This document shows, piece after piece, positions 33,109 to 42,731 of a stretch of DNA of 64,000 nt. Positions within the stretch are counted from its first letter, which is position 1. Each line of letters opens with the position of its first letter. The notes under the pieces are model-generated. The model saw only the letters and a program-made list of their open reading frames with translations, did not search any database and was not told the origin of the DNA. A program made the translations under genes and the position numbers. The DNA is from Bacillota bacterium (GTDB lineage Bacteria > Bacillota > UBA4882 > UBA8346): contig JAEXFN010000062.1 of the NCBI GenBank assembly GCA_023400055.1, positions 1-64,000 of the forward strand, read 5' to 3'.

Positions 33109-35559
33109 ATGAGCACCGACAATCTGTCCCAACGAATTCAAGATCAGCTGGCCGCCGCCGGGGAGCGCCTAAGCGAACTGGATTGCGAGCGGGGAATGCT
33201 GTTGCGTCAAATCGCCGAGCTGCAGCAAGAGTTGCGCGAGTTGACGCAGGGCGCGCCGCAGCCCGCCGGGCTCGGCGGGAGGGATGGGGCCGAAGCGGAG
33301 GCGGGGATCAACAACTTGACGCCGCCCGAGGCCAAGGTGGCCTTCTTTCACTCGTTGTTTCAAGGCCGGATCGACGTCTACTCCCGCCGCTGGGAGAACC
33401 GGAAGACCGGCAAGGCGGGCTATGCCCCGGTGTGCCAGAAGGAATGGCTGCCCGGCCTCTGCAACAAGCCCAGCGTCAAGTGCGGCGAATGTCCCAATCG
33501 GGCCTTCCCGCCGCTCACCGACCATGTGCTCCGCAATCATCTGGAAGGCAAGCTGACCATCGGCCTGTATCCGCTATTGCCGGATGAAACCTGCTGGTTC
33601 CTGGCGGTGGATTTTGACAAGGAGAGTTGGAAGGAGGATGCCCGGGCGTTTCGCGATACCTGCCGGCGGCTGGGAGTGCCGGCCGCCCTGGAGCGTTCCC
33701 GTTCCGGGGACGGCGGCCACGTCTGGATTTTCTTCAGCGAGCCGGTTCCGGCGGTGCTCGCCCGGAAACTGGGCGCTTATCTGATCACCGAAACGCTGGA
33801 GACCCGCCCCGAGGTGGGGCTGGATTCTTATGATCGCTTCATTCCCAGCCAGGATACGCTGCCGCAGGGCGGTTTCGGAAGCCTGATCGCGCTGCCGTTG
33901 CAGAAGAAACCGCGCGAACTGGGCTACAGCGTTTTCCTGGACGAGCAATGCGAGCCCTACCGGGATCAATGGGCTTTTCTGGCCAAACTCAAGCAGGAGC
34001 GGCTGACCCTCGCCCGACTGAACGAACTGGTCGACGGGGCGGTGCGGGTCGGCAAGATCATCGGTGTGCCGTTGCTGCCAGAGGAGGAAACCGCGGTCGA
34101 TCCCTGGCGCGAGCGGCCCCGCTCCCAGCAGCCGGCGATCAGCGGGCCGTTCCCCAAGGAGCTGACCGTCACGGTGAGCAACCAGGTTTACATACCCAGG
34201 GAGCAGCTGTCGGCTTCGCTCAAAAACCGCCTGATCGGGCTGGCGGCCTTTCAAAATCCCGAATACTATAAAGCGCAGGCCATGCGGTTGCCGACCCACG
34301 ACAAGCCGCGGATCATCGGCTGCGCCGAGTCTTTCGCCAAATATATCGGTTTGCCGCGCGGTTGCCGGGACGAGGCGGTCGAGTTGCTGGCCGCGCTCGG
34401 CATTCGGGTGAAGATCCAAGAGGAACGGAATTTCGGCCAACCCGTCGCGCTCACGTTTCAGGGAACGCTCCGGCCGGAACAGCGCCGGGCGGCCGAGGCC
34501 CTGCTGGCCCACGAGACCGGAGTCCTGGCGGCGACCACCGCCTTCGGCAAGACGGTGGTGGCCAGCTACCTCATTGCCGAGCGGGCCGTCAACACGCTGG
34601 TGGTGGTGCACCGGCAGCAGTTGTTGGACCAGTGGGTGGCCCGGTTGAGTTCCTTCCTGAATATCCGACCCGACCAGATCGGCCAGATCGGGGGCGGGAA
34701 ACATCGGCCCGGCGGGATCGTCGATGTCGCCCTGATCCAGAGCCTGATCAAGGAGAACGTCGTGGCCGAGCTGGTCGCCGGGTACGGCCAATTGATCGTC
34801 GACGAGTGCCATCATATCTCCGCCGTCAGCTTCGAGCAGGTGGCCCGGCATTGCAAGGCCCGTTATGTGACCGGGCTCTCCGCCACCGTGCTCCGCAAGG
34901 ACGGCCGGCATCCGATCATCTTCATGCAGTGCGGCCCGGTCCGCTACCGGGTGGATGCCCGCAAACAGGCGTTGCAGACTCCCTTTACCTATCAGGTGAT
35001 CCGGCGCGAGACCGCTTTTCAGCTGCCGTCGGCCGCCGTTTCCGACGAACTGGCGATTCAGGAGATCTATGCGGCATTGATCGGGGATGAACAGCGGAAC
35101 CGGCTGATCCTGGACGATGTCCTCGGGGCATTGGCCGCGCGCCGCTCCCCGGTGGTGATCACCGAGCGCAAGGAGCACCTGCAGTATCTGGCCCAGCGCC
35201 TGGCCGAGCGGGTGAAGAACGTCGTCGTGCTGCAAGGGGGCATGGGCGTCAAGCAGCGCCAGGCGGCGCTGGCGCAACTGGCGGCCATTCCGGCGGACGA
35301 GGAACGGGTCATCGTCGCCACCGGCCGTTATCTCGGCGAGGGATTCGACGACGCCCGGCTCGACACGCTCTTCCTGACGATGCCCATCTCCTGGCAGGGG
35401 ACCCTGGCGCAGTATGCCGGGCGGCTGCACCGGGAGCATGACGGCAAGTCCGCGGTACTGATCTATGATTACATCGATTCCGAAGTCCCGGTGCTGGGGA
35501 AGATGTGGCGGAGGCGGATCAAGGGCTACCAGGCGCTCGGCTACAGCATCGGCTCGTGA
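33109..35559 (+). CDS. TOTE-type archaeo-eukaryotic primase fused to SF2 helicase
   Basis: An 816-aa fusion. Residues about 4-47 form a coiled coil. Residues about 70-300 are an AEP primase of the TOTE conflict-system type: a four-Cys cluster (VCQKEWLPGLC, KCGEC, near 106-128), the acidic pair in FLAVDFDKESW (near 165), the sxH motif in RSRSGDGGHVWIFF (near 200) and YDRFIPSQDTLPQGGFGS (near 243). Residues about 450-815 are an SF2 helicase: TTAFGKT (motif I), LIVDECHH (II), GLSATV (III) and YAGRLHRE (VI). No nuclease domain is present, unlike many TOTE proteins. GAGAGG lies 7 nt before the ATG. It stands alone, directly before repeat array C. Predicted role: DNA repair, replication or defence. 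Confidence 0.92.
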   Translation: MSTDNLSQRIQDQLAAAGERLSELDCERGMLLRQIAELQQELRELTQGAPQPAGLGGRDGAEAEAGINNLTPPEAKVAFFHSLFQGRIDVYSRRWENRKTGKAGYAPVCQKEWLPGLCNKPSVKCGECPNRAFPPLTDHVLRNHLEGKLTIGLYPLLPDETCWFLAVDFDKESWKEDARAFRDTCRRLGVPAALERSRSGDGGHVWIFFSEPVPAVLARKLGAYLITETLETRPEVGLDSYDRFIPSQDTLPQGGFGSLIALPLQKKPRELGYSVFLDEQCEPYRDQWAFLAKLKQERLTLARLNELVDGAVRVGKIIGVPLLPEEETAVDPWRERPRSQQPAISGPFPKELTVTVSNQVYIPREQLSASLKNRLIGLAAFQNPEYYKAQAMRLPTHDKPRIIGCAESFAKYIGLPRGCRDEAVELLAALGIRVKIQEERNFGQPVALTFQGTLRPEQRRAAEALLAHETGVLAATTAFGKTVVASYLIAERAVNTLVVVHRQQLLDQWVARLSSFLNIRPDQIGQIGGGKHRPGGIVDVALIQSLIKENVVAELVAGYGQLIVDECHHISAVSFEQVARHCKARYVTGLSATVLRKDGRHPIIFMQCGPVRYRVDARKQALQTPFTYQVIRRETAFQLPSAAVSDELAIQEIYAALIGDEQRNRLILDDVLGALAARRSPVVITERKEHLQYLAQRLAERVKNVVVLQGGMGVKQRQAALAQLAAIPADEERVIVATGRYLGEGFDDARLDTLFLTMPISWQGTLAQYAGRLHREHDGKSAVLIYDYIDSEVPVLGKMWRRRIKGYQALGYSIGS

Positions 35560-35773
35560 TCGTTTTCATCCTTTAAATTCCTCCCGAGTCCAGGCATGGC
35601 ATTCTTTTTGCCATTGACCGGTCCTCCCGCCCAACGGTTGCGCCGCTTCTTTTGATTCCACAGGTCCGCCCCCAATAATTCAGGGCGTCCATCCAGTTAC
35701 TATCCATTGTTTTAACTGAGACATTTCCGACTTAGCCACAGCCGGGACTGTTAATTGGGTTCAACGAATTCGT

Positions 35774-36067
35774 TTATCCACGGGAATAGATTACTTATCC
35801 ACAAAAAGAACTCTTTTATTAACAAAATGAGCTCATTGATCCACAAAAAGAGCTTATTGAACGACTGAAAGAGCTCATTTATTCACAAAAAGAGTTCTTT
35901 CATTAACAAAATGAGTTCATTGATCCACAAAATGAGCTTATTGAGTGACTGAAAGAGCTCACTTATTCACAAAAAGAGTTCTTTCATTAACAAAATGAGC
36001 TCTTTTATCCACAAAAAGAGCTTGTTGAATGACTGAAAGAGCTTGTTGATTCGCAAAAAGACTTGAT
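35774..36067. repeat. Array C: 14 tandem 21-bp units with DnaA-box consensus every 42 bp
   Basis: Fourteen exact 21-bp units form three 84-bp higher-order repeats. In every second unit the plus strand starts with a DnaA-box-like 9-mer: TTATCCACA at 35795 and 36005, TTATTCACA at 35879 and 35963 (all matching TTATNCACA), and TGATCCACA at 35837 and 35921. They are 42 bp apart and in one orientation. The other units read TTATTAACA/TCATTAACA or TGA.TGACT. Reverse-complemented, the units contain CATTTTGTTA, linking them to arrays A and D. The array lies 215 bp after the primase-helicase gene and before the convergent MATE gene. Confidence 0.95.
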
Positions 36068-36497
36068 CGCGGATTTAACGGATGAAAGGATTCCACGGCC
36101 TGGAGATCGGGAAGTAGGTTTTTCCGTGAAATCTTAAATCTATTAATCCGCGATCGGCTCTTTTTATGGCTTCGACTCTGCATTTCTATGATTCTGGAGG
36201 ACGATTTCGGGCTGCGGATGATATTTTTCGCGTACAAAAACGATACTTCAAGCCCGGCTTTTCGCGGTATAATATTAATCATGGCAGTAGAGAGTCCGTC
36301 GGTGAAACCGACGGACTTTCAACGTCTCAATCGGATCGCTTATCCTCAAAACAGCGATAGCGGATTTGCACCGGGAACTGAGCGATTGGCGGGGAAACGG
36401 GCGGCGCGGTTCGCTTGATCGGGAGCGATGGCCGGAAATGAGTCGCGTCGGCGAAAGCGGGCTTCTGCGCGGGAAAAAATCCGGGAGACGCCGCCTT
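36068..36497. other. Intergenic region between array C and the MATE gene
   Basis: No gene is supported. A TATAAT at 36268 is followed by a perfect hairpin (36293-36317), possibly a small transcript. The MATE gene ends at 36498 without a clear terminator. Confidence 0.45.
36268..36317 (+). promoter_or_regulatory. TATAAT followed by an 11-3-11 hairpin, possible small RNA
   Basis: TATAAT (36268-36273) without a good -35 is followed 20 bp later by AGTCCGTCGGT-GAA-ACCGACGGACT. The hairpin is perfect but only TTC follows, so it is not a clean terminator. It may be the start of a short RNA or a stray inverted repeat. Confidence 0.35.
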
Positions 36498-37907
36498 TTA
36501 ACGGCTTTCGCTTTCTGCCGCCGGTTTGGTGATGCATTGAATGATCTCGTGCTTCTGCCAGTTGCCGAATTGAAAGCGCCGCCAATAAGCGATCCCCCGG
36601 ACCAGCCAATCCAGATACATGGCGATCCAGACCCCCAAGACGCCCCATTTGAATTGCACACAGAGCACATAACCCAGGGTAATGCGGACAATCCACATGC
36701 TGAGCACCGATACCAGCAGGGTGAACCGGACATCCCCGGCGCCTTTCATTCCGGCCGGCATAATGAAGGCGCAGGGCCAGAGCGCGAGCAGGCAGGCGGT
36801 CCAGCGCAACAACTGGCTGGCGAGCCGGATGACCTCGTGGTTGGGGTTGAATAAGGAAGCAAACCAGGGGAACAGCGGAATCATCGCGACATTGATTCCG
36901 ACCAGGCCGATCACGGCCAGCTTGGTCAGGTAAGCCAGAGCTTTCTGGGCCTCGGCGCATTCCCCCTTGCCCATGCGCTGACCGACCAGCGCGGTCGCGG
37001 AGACGCTTAAGGCGCTGCCGGGAATGACCATCAACGCGTGAATCGCTCCCGCCACATAATTGGCGACAATGGGCACGGTCCCCAACGTTACGATGAAGGT
37101 TTGGGTGATCAGCTTCCCGGCGTTGAAAAGCAGCGATTCCAGGCTGGCCGGGATTCCGATATTCAGGATCGCGCGGATGTTGGTCCAATCCGGCTTATAG
37201 TGCCAGAAGTGGGTGATTACCAGATTGCCCGAGCCCCGCAGCAAGATATAGACCAGCAGCAGCGCCCCGGTCAGCCGGGCAAGGCCGATTCCCCAGGCCG
37301 CTCCGGCCACGCCGAAACCGGGCAGATGCAACAGGCGCAGGCCGAAGATCAAGAGATAACTGGCCACAAAATTGAGGATATTCATGATGATGACCACTTT
37401 GGCCGGGGTCCGGGTATCGCCGGCGCCCCGCAATACGCCGCAGGCAATCGAGGTCAGAGCGATCAATGGGTAAACGGGGAGGGTGTACTGCAGATAAATC
37501 AACGTATACCGAAACACCTGGCCTTCCGCTCCGCCGTATAAGGCATTGAGCAAAGGCTGGCGGAAGAGCTGCAAGGCGATGGCGATCAGCGTGGCCAGGA
37601 TCAGGCCGGAATAGATGGCTTGTTTGGAGGCGTTGCCGGCATTCTTCCTTTCGTTCCTGCCGAGGTAATGGGCGACGACCACGGTGCCGCCGACGGCCAG
37701 CGATTCAAAGGCGGCCAGGAAAATATTATTGAGAGTATCGATCATGCCGATGGCCGCGGCCGCTTCCTTGCCGATATGGCCCGCCAGCATCGCGTTGACC
37801 GCTCCCATCAGCGTCAGAAAAGCCTGTTCGGTGAGGACGGGAAGCGTCAACCGCAGGACTTCGCCGCGGAATTGGCGGTTCCGCGCGGCCGATTCGCTTG
37901 TGATCAT
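36498..37907 (-). CDS. MATE-family multidrug/metabolite efflux transporter
   Basis: A 469-aa membrane protein with about twelve segments and two MatE repeats, which exports cationic drugs or metabolites using sodium or proton gradients. Family features include LTLPVLTEQAFLTLMGAVNA near residue 20, GGTVVVAHYLGRNE near 72 and the second-repeat LNIGIPASLESLLFNAGK near 245. The ATG at 37907 has only a weak ribosome site (CAGG). Monocistronic and convergent with the primase-helicase gene across array C. Confidence 0.92.
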   Translation of the reverse strand: MITSESAARNRQFRGEVLRLTLPVLTEQAFLTLMGAVNAMLAGHIGKEAAAAIGMIDTLNNIFLAAFESLAVGGTVVVAHYLGRNERKNAGNASKQAIYSGLILATLIAIALQLFRQPLLNALYGGAEGQVFRYTLIYLQYTLPVYPLIALTSIACGVLRGAGDTRTPAKVVIIMNILNFVASYLLIFGLRLLHLPGFGVAGAAWGIGLARLTGALLLVYILLRGSGNLVITHFWHYKPDWTNIRAILNIGIPASLESLLFNAGKLITQTFIVTLGTVPIVANYVAGAIHALMVIPGSALSVSATALVGQRMGKGECAEAQKALAYLTKLAVIGLVGINVAMIPLFPWFASLFNPNHEVIRLASQLLRWTACLLALWPCAFIMPAGMKGAGDVRFTLLVSVLSMWIVRITLGYVLCVQFKWGVLGVWIAMYLDWLVRGIAYWRRFQFGNWQKHEIIQCITKPAAESESR

Positions 37908-37948
37908 GCAGCCTGTTTATCCTAAAAATTTGTCATAATCCCATTCTT

Positions 37949-37980
37949 ATTATATCACCAACGCTGGGCGAATGGGTCAA
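37949..37980 (-). promoter_or_regulatory. Candidate promoter of the MATE gene
   Basis: On the minus strand TTGACC and TATAAT occur upstream of the MATE start, but with 20 bp between them; an 18-bp spacing to GATATA is the alternative. The position (42-73 bp upstream of the start) is sensible. Confidence 0.4.
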
Positions 37981-38044
37981 TTATCTTGGGCTTGGTTTGC
38001 GAATTTGCATATTGTAAAACCGAGGTAAGCTGCCGATAAGAAAG

Positions 38045-38070
38045 TGAGATCACGATTTGAGATCACGATT
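38045..38070 (+). repeat. Perfect 13-bp tandem duplication upstream of the hybrid kinase
   Basis: TGAGATCACGATT occurs twice with no spacer, 30 bp before the start of the hybrid kinase gene. It could be a direct-repeat operator or a slippage product. Confidence 0.7.
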
Positions 38071-38099
38071 GTGCTCAGTTGACTCGGGGGTTAAGGAAC

Positions 38100-39740
38100 A
38101 TGGGTGACCAGACGAAAACCAGGGAAGAGTTGCTTCAAGAGCTCGCTGCATTACGGAGGGAAAACGAGGTTTTACGGAATGAACTCGCCAAATCGGAGCC
38201 ATTGCAGGAACAACTGCAGTTTTTGCAGGGACTGATCGATACGATTCCCGCGCCGGTTTTCTATAAAGACTCGGCCGGACGGTATTTGGGGTGCAATGTG
38301 GGCCTGGAGAAGTATCTTGGCTTAAGCAAAAGCCAGATCATCGGCAAGACGCCGGAAGAAGTCTATCCCCGGGAGCAGGCGGCGGCTTATCGCCGGAGCG
38401 ACCGACAACTGTTGGAAAACCCCGGCGTCCAGATCCTGAAAGATGTCGTCGCTTATCCGCGCGACGGCCAGCGACACCAGGTGCTCATCAACAAGGCTTC
38501 CTATTATAAAGAAGGCGAAGTCGGCGGATTGGTCGGCATCATTACCGAGATTACCGATTACACCAAGGTTGAGGAAGAATTGCGCGCGGCCAAGGAAGCC
38601 GCGGAACGAGCCAATCTCGCCAAGAGTCAATTTATCGCCAACCTCAGCCACGAAATCCGGACGCCGTTGAATGGGATCGTCGGTCTGACCGATCTGCTCT
38701 TGCGGACGGATCTCAGCGCCACCCAACGCGAGTATCTGGGTCTGATTCAGCAGGCCGCGGCCACGTTGGGGCAACTGATCCATGATCTGCTGGATTTGGC
38801 CAAGATCGAAAACGGCCAGGCCGATCTGGAATGGGCCGAATTCGATTTATACCTGACGCTGATCAATGGGATCAAGCTCGCGGGGATTACGGCCAATAAC
38901 AAAGGGCTCGATTTGGCCTATACCTTCGATCCGGACATCCCGCAACGGGTCAAGGGCGACCGGTTGCGCTTTCAGCAAATCTTCACTAATATTCTGAACA
39001 ATGCGCTGAAATTTACGGAACAGGGTTCGGTCACGGTGGAGGTCTCCCGGCAAGCCGAATCTCCCGACGCGACGACGATCCGTTTCGCCATCGCCGATAC
39101 GGGAATCGGGATCGCCCCCGAGAAGCTGGCCGTGATCTTCGAACGTTTTCAGCGCGCGGAGGCTTTATCCGGCTCGAAGTACGAGGGGGCGGGGCTGGGC
39201 CTGGCCATTGCCAAACACTTCATCGAGCAGATGGGCGGCGATATTCAAGTCCAAAGCGAGCTGGGCGAGGGGAGCCGTTTTGTCTTTACGATTCCGTTCG
39301 GCAAAGCCGGTGCGGAGCAGGCTCCCGCTCCCGAAACGGTCCATCTGGACGATACCGACCAGGAAAATCGCAGCTTCCGGATCTTGCTGGCTGAGGATTA
39401 CGAGGCCAATCAGATTGTGATGGGCGAAATCCTGAAGTTTAACGGTTATCGGTACGCCATTGTCGAGAACGGACTCAAAGCCTTGGACGCAGTCATGCGC
39501 GAAGATTATGACCTCATTTTAATGGATGTGCAGATGCCCGAAATGAATGGCCTGGAGGCGACGGCCCGCATTCGCGAGCGGGAATGCCAAACCGGCCATC
39601 ATGTTCCGATCATCGGACTGACGGCTTACGCCATGCGCGAGGATGAGCAGAAATGTTTGGAGGCCGGGATGGACGGCTTCTTGGCGAAACCCATCTCCAT
39701 CAAGGAACTCTACGAACTGCTCGACCGGTTTCTGAATTAA
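38100..39740 (+). CDS. Soluble PAS hybrid histidine kinase with receiver domain
   Basis: A 546-aa cytoplasmic hybrid kinase: coiled coil (about 1-45), PAS domain (about 50-165; APVFYKDSAGRYLGCN), HisKA with the phospho-His in LSHEIRTPLNG (near 184), HATPase (N-box NILNNALKF near 298, G-boxes DTGIGIAPEK and GAGLGLAIAK) and a receiver domain (about 420-540; phospho-acceptor Asp in LILMDVQMPEMNG near 475, Lys in FLAKPIS). No membrane segment, so the signal is internal. ATG 38100 is preferred over an earlier TTG because of the GGGGGTTAAGG upstream. No output regulator is adjacent, so it probably works in a phosphorelay; in spore-formers such orphan kinases often feed Spo0F/Spo0A. Confidence 0.92.
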   Translation: MGDQTKTREELLQELAALRRENEVLRNELAKSEPLQEQLQFLQGLIDTIPAPVFYKDSAGRYLGCNVGLEKYLGLSKSQIIGKTPEEVYPREQAAAYRRSDRQLLENPGVQILKDVVAYPRDGQRHQVLINKASYYKEGEVGGLVGIITEITDYTKVEEELRAAKEAAERANLAKSQFIANLSHEIRTPLNGIVGLTDLLLRTDLSATQREYLGLIQQAAATLGQLIHDLLDLAKIENGQADLEWAEFDLYLTLINGIKLAGITANNKGLDLAYTFDPDIPQRVKGDRLRFQQIFTNILNNALKFTEQGSVTVEVSRQAESPDATTIRFAIADTGIGIAPEKLAVIFERFQRAEALSGSKYEGAGLGLAIAKHFIEQMGGDIQVQSELGEGSRFVFTIPFGKAGAEQAPAPETVHLDDTDQENRSFRILLAEDYEANQIVMGEILKFNGYRYAIVENGLKALDAVMREDYDLILMDVQMPEMNGLEATARIRERECQTGHHVPIIGLTAYAMREDEQKCLEAGMDGFLAKPISIKELYELLDRFLN

Positions 39741-39832
39741 AATACAGTTAAAGCAAACCGCGGTACGGGAACGAAAGGAGTCCCGCGGGAACGGCGGGAA
39801 TAAGATCAGGCGGTGATATTTTCAATGAGGCG

Positions 39833-39857
39833 GACGTACATGACGTACGTCTTTTTT
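39833..39857 (+). terminator. Terminator after the hybrid kinase
   Basis: GACGTAC-N5-GTACGTC followed by six T residues, 93 bp after the kinase stop. Confidence 0.8.
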
Positions 39858-39995
39858 AATTGAAATTTAAACAATGCCGGGCGGTCCGTTGAGCGGATCC
39901 GGCAGCTGGCGATGGCATGGCGGCTGGCGGCGGGGCATAGAATTAAAATAACTACGGGATGGATGGATTCCATACGGCAATTTGGGAGGTCGATC

Positions 39996-42692
39996 ATGTC
40001 CAGCTGGTATAATCGCGATAGCAACGAAGCGATCACCGCTTTTTCCAGCCACGAGGCGAAGGGGCTAACGACCGGCGAGGCCGAGCAACGCCTGAGCGAG
40101 GCGGGACCCAATCAATTGGAGGAGCATCGCTCGATCGCGCCGTTTCGGATCTTTTTGGCGCAATTTTCCGATTTTATGGTACTGGTGTTGATCGGGGCCG
40201 CCATCGTCTCCGGATTGCTCGGCGAAAAGGCGGACGCGATTACCATCGTTGCGATCGTGGTATTAAATGCAATTCTCGGGTTTGTGCAGGAATTCCGCGC
40301 CGAACAATCCTTGGAGGCGTTGCGCGAATTGACGGCGCCCCTGGCCCATGTGCTGCGCGATTCCAAGACCCAACGCATTCCGGCCAAGAACTTGGTTCCC
40401 GGCGATATCCTTATTTTGGAGAGCGGCGATAAAGTCGCCGCCGACGGCCGGCTGATCGCCACGGTCGATCTGGAGCTGAACGAGGCGACCCTTACCGGCG
40501 AATCGCTGCCGGTCACCAAGTCCGAGGCGGTGCTGCGCCAGGAACGGTTGGCCCTCGGCGATCAACGGAATATGGTGTTTGCCGGAACCGTCGTCAGCGG
40601 CGGCCGGGGGCGGGCAGTGGTCACGGCCACCGGAATGAAGACGGAGATCGGCAAGATCGCCGGTTTGATCGGCACGGCCCAGGACGAAGAGACGCCGCTG
40701 CAAAAGCGGCTGGAACAGCTCGGCCGTTGGCTGGTGGTATTATGCCTCGGCATCTGCGCCGCGGTCGGCACCATGGGAATCGTGCGCGGGGAACCGCCTC
40801 GCCAGATGTTTTTATCTGCGGTCAGCCTGGCGGTGGCCGCAATCCCGGAAGGCTTGCCGGCGATCGTCACCATCGCGCTGGCCATCGGGGTGCAAAAGAT
40901 GATCAAGCGAAACGCGATCATCCGCAAACTGCCGGCGGTGGAAACCCTGGGTTGCGCCACCGTCATCTGCTCCGACAAGACCGGTACGTTGACCCAGAAT
41001 GAACTGACCGTCACCAAAGCCTGGTCCGGGGTACGGGAATATGATCTGCATGAAAACCGTAAGCTGGCACTCACGCCGGATCTGCGGCAGTTGCTGGAGA
41101 TCGGCACTCTTTGTAATAACGCACAATGGGAGCGGAATCATCAAGCAAACAAACCGGCCATTATCGGGGATCCGACGGAAGGGGCCCTGCTGGTGGCGGC
41201 CTGGCGCAACGGTTTGGTGCCCGATCAGTTGGCCCGGGAATGTCCGCGCCTCGGTGAACTGTCATTCTCATCGGAACGCAAACGGATGAGCGTATTGGTC
41301 CAGGATGCCCAGGGGCAGCGCCGCTTGTTGCTGAAAGGCGCTCCCGATGTCTTGCTCGAACGCTGCGGCCGCGTGGTTACGGCCGAGGGCATTGTAGCGC
41401 TGACCCCGCGGTTGCAGGCCGATATCCGCACCCGGATCGACCAGTGGAGTGCCGAAGCCCTGCGGGTTCTGGCATTTGCATACCGGCCGGCTGAGCCGCA
41501 GGAGCGCCTGCTCAAAAACGGCCCCGATCCCGAAGTCGGCCTGATCTTCGCCGGGCTGATGGGAATGAACGATCCGCCCCGTCCGGAGTCTCGCCTGGCG
41601 GTGGAGCGTTCCAAACGCGCCGGGATTAAGGTCAAGATGATCACCGGCGATTACCCGCGGACCGCGGCGGCGATCGGCAAGCAGATCGGCTTGCTCAGGC
41701 CGTCGGGCAAGATCATCACCGGCTCCGAGCTGGATCAGCTTTCCGATGCGGAATTGGCGAAGCAAATCGGGGCGATCGATATCTTCGCCAGGGTTTCGCC
41801 CCATCATAAACTGCGGGTGGTCCGGGCCCTCAAACAAAACGGCGAGATCGTGGCCATGACCGGGGATGGCGTCAATGACGCCCCGGCGGTCAAGGAGGCC
41901 GATATCGGAGTGGCGATGGGCCAGAGCGGCACCGATGTCACCAAGGAAGCGGCGGCCATGGTCATCACCGATGATAATTTCGCGGCGATCGTCGCGGCGG
42001 TCGAGGAAGGCCGCGTCATCTATGAGAACATCCGCAAATTCATTCGTTATCTGCTCAGTTGCAACATGGGCGAGATTCTCACCATGTTCGGCGGGATTCT
42101 GCTGGGATTGCCGGTCCCGTTATTGCCGATCCAGATCCTGTGGGTCAATCTGGTCACCGATGGCTTGCCGGCCATCGCCCTGGGCCTGGAACGGGGCGAA
42201 GCCTCCACGATGAGCCGTCCGCCGCGTTCGCCGCGGGAGGGCATCTTCAGCCGCGGTTTGAGCCGGAAGATTGTCTTTCAAGGTTTGATGATCGGCGCCG
42301 CCACCTTGTTGGTTTATATCGTCAAGCTAAGAGACGGAGGAGATCTGGCGACCGCCCGGACCATGGCCTTCGCCGCTCTGGTTTTTGCGCAATTATTCTT
42401 CGTATTCCAGTGCCGTTCCGAGGAGCATTCGATGTTGCAACTGAGTTTGTGGGAGAATCCTTACCTGGTGGGGGCGGTAGCCGTCTCGGGCCTCATGCAG
42501 CTGGGAGCGATGACCGTGCCCTGGCTGCAGCGAACCTTTTATACCACCAATCTGACCTGGAATGACTGGCTGCTGGTTCTGTCGGTTACGGTTTTATCGG
42601 CCTGCCTGAGCGATGTGATCTTCCAATTTCGCAGCATTATCAAGAAACATTTGGGCATCTTTCGCTGGAAAACGCATAGGGTGCAGAGTTAA
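39996..42692 (+). CDS. P-type calcium-transporting ATPase (P2A)
   Basis: An 898-aa cation pump with the order N-domain (YNRDSNEAITAF, cation ATPase N-terminus), two membrane segments, actuator domain (LTGESLPVTK near 167), the ion-binding PEGLPAI in segment 4 (near 285), phosphorylation motif DKTGTLT (near 327), nucleotide domain (KGAPDVLLERC), hinge TGDGVNDAPA (near 622) and six C-terminal segments. The PEGLPAI motif and overall length fit calcium (SERCA/PMR1-like) export. GGGAGG lies 6 nt before ATG 39996; longer upstream readings lack a site. Monocistronic or the head of the DUF2953-gerW unit, 39 bp downstream. Confidence 0.93.
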   Translation: MSSWYNRDSNEAITAFSSHEAKGLTTGEAEQRLSEAGPNQLEEHRSIAPFRIFLAQFSDFMVLVLIGAAIVSGLLGEKADAITIVAIVVLNAILGFVQEFRAEQSLEALRELTAPLAHVLRDSKTQRIPAKNLVPGDILILESGDKVAADGRLIATVDLELNEATLTGESLPVTKSEAVLRQERLALGDQRNMVFAGTVVSGGRGRAVVTATGMKTEIGKIAGLIGTAQDEETPLQKRLEQLGRWLVVLCLGICAAVGTMGIVRGEPPRQMFLSAVSLAVAAIPEGLPAIVTIALAIGVQKMIKRNAIIRKLPAVETLGCATVICSDKTGTLTQNELTVTKAWSGVREYDLHENRKLALTPDLRQLLEIGTLCNNAQWERNHQANKPAIIGDPTEGALLVAAWRNGLVPDQLARECPRLGELSFSSERKRMSVLVQDAQGQRRLLLKGAPDVLLERCGRVVTAEGIVALTPRLQADIRTRIDQWSAEALRVLAFAYRPAEPQERLLKNGPDPEVGLIFAGLMGMNDPPRPESRLAVERSKRAGIKVKMITGDYPRTAAAIGKQIGLLRPSGKIITGSELDQLSDAELAKQIGAIDIFARVSPHHKLRVVRALKQNGEIVAMTGDGVNDAPAVKEADIGVAMGQSGTDVTKEAAAMVITDDNFAAIVAAVEEGRVIYENIRKFIRYLLSCNMGEILTMFGGILLGLPVPLLPIQILWVNLVTDGLPAIALGLERGEASTMSRPPRSPREGIFSRGLSRKIVFQGLMIGAATLLVYIVKLRDGGDLATARTMAFAALVFAQLFFVFQCRSEEHSMLQLSLWENPYLVGAVAVSGLMQLGAMTVPWLQRTFYTTNLTWNDWLLVLSVTVLSACLSDVIFQFRSIIKKHLGIFRWKTHRVQS

Positions 42693-42731
42693 GAGGGAGA
42701 ATAACCACAGACTGGAAACCGGGGTGGGTCT

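Noticed and set aside
33574..35439. Long antisense frame (621 codons) opposite the primase-helicase gene
   Set aside because: It is a GC-driven shadow of a gene with clear motifs; no recognisable domains.
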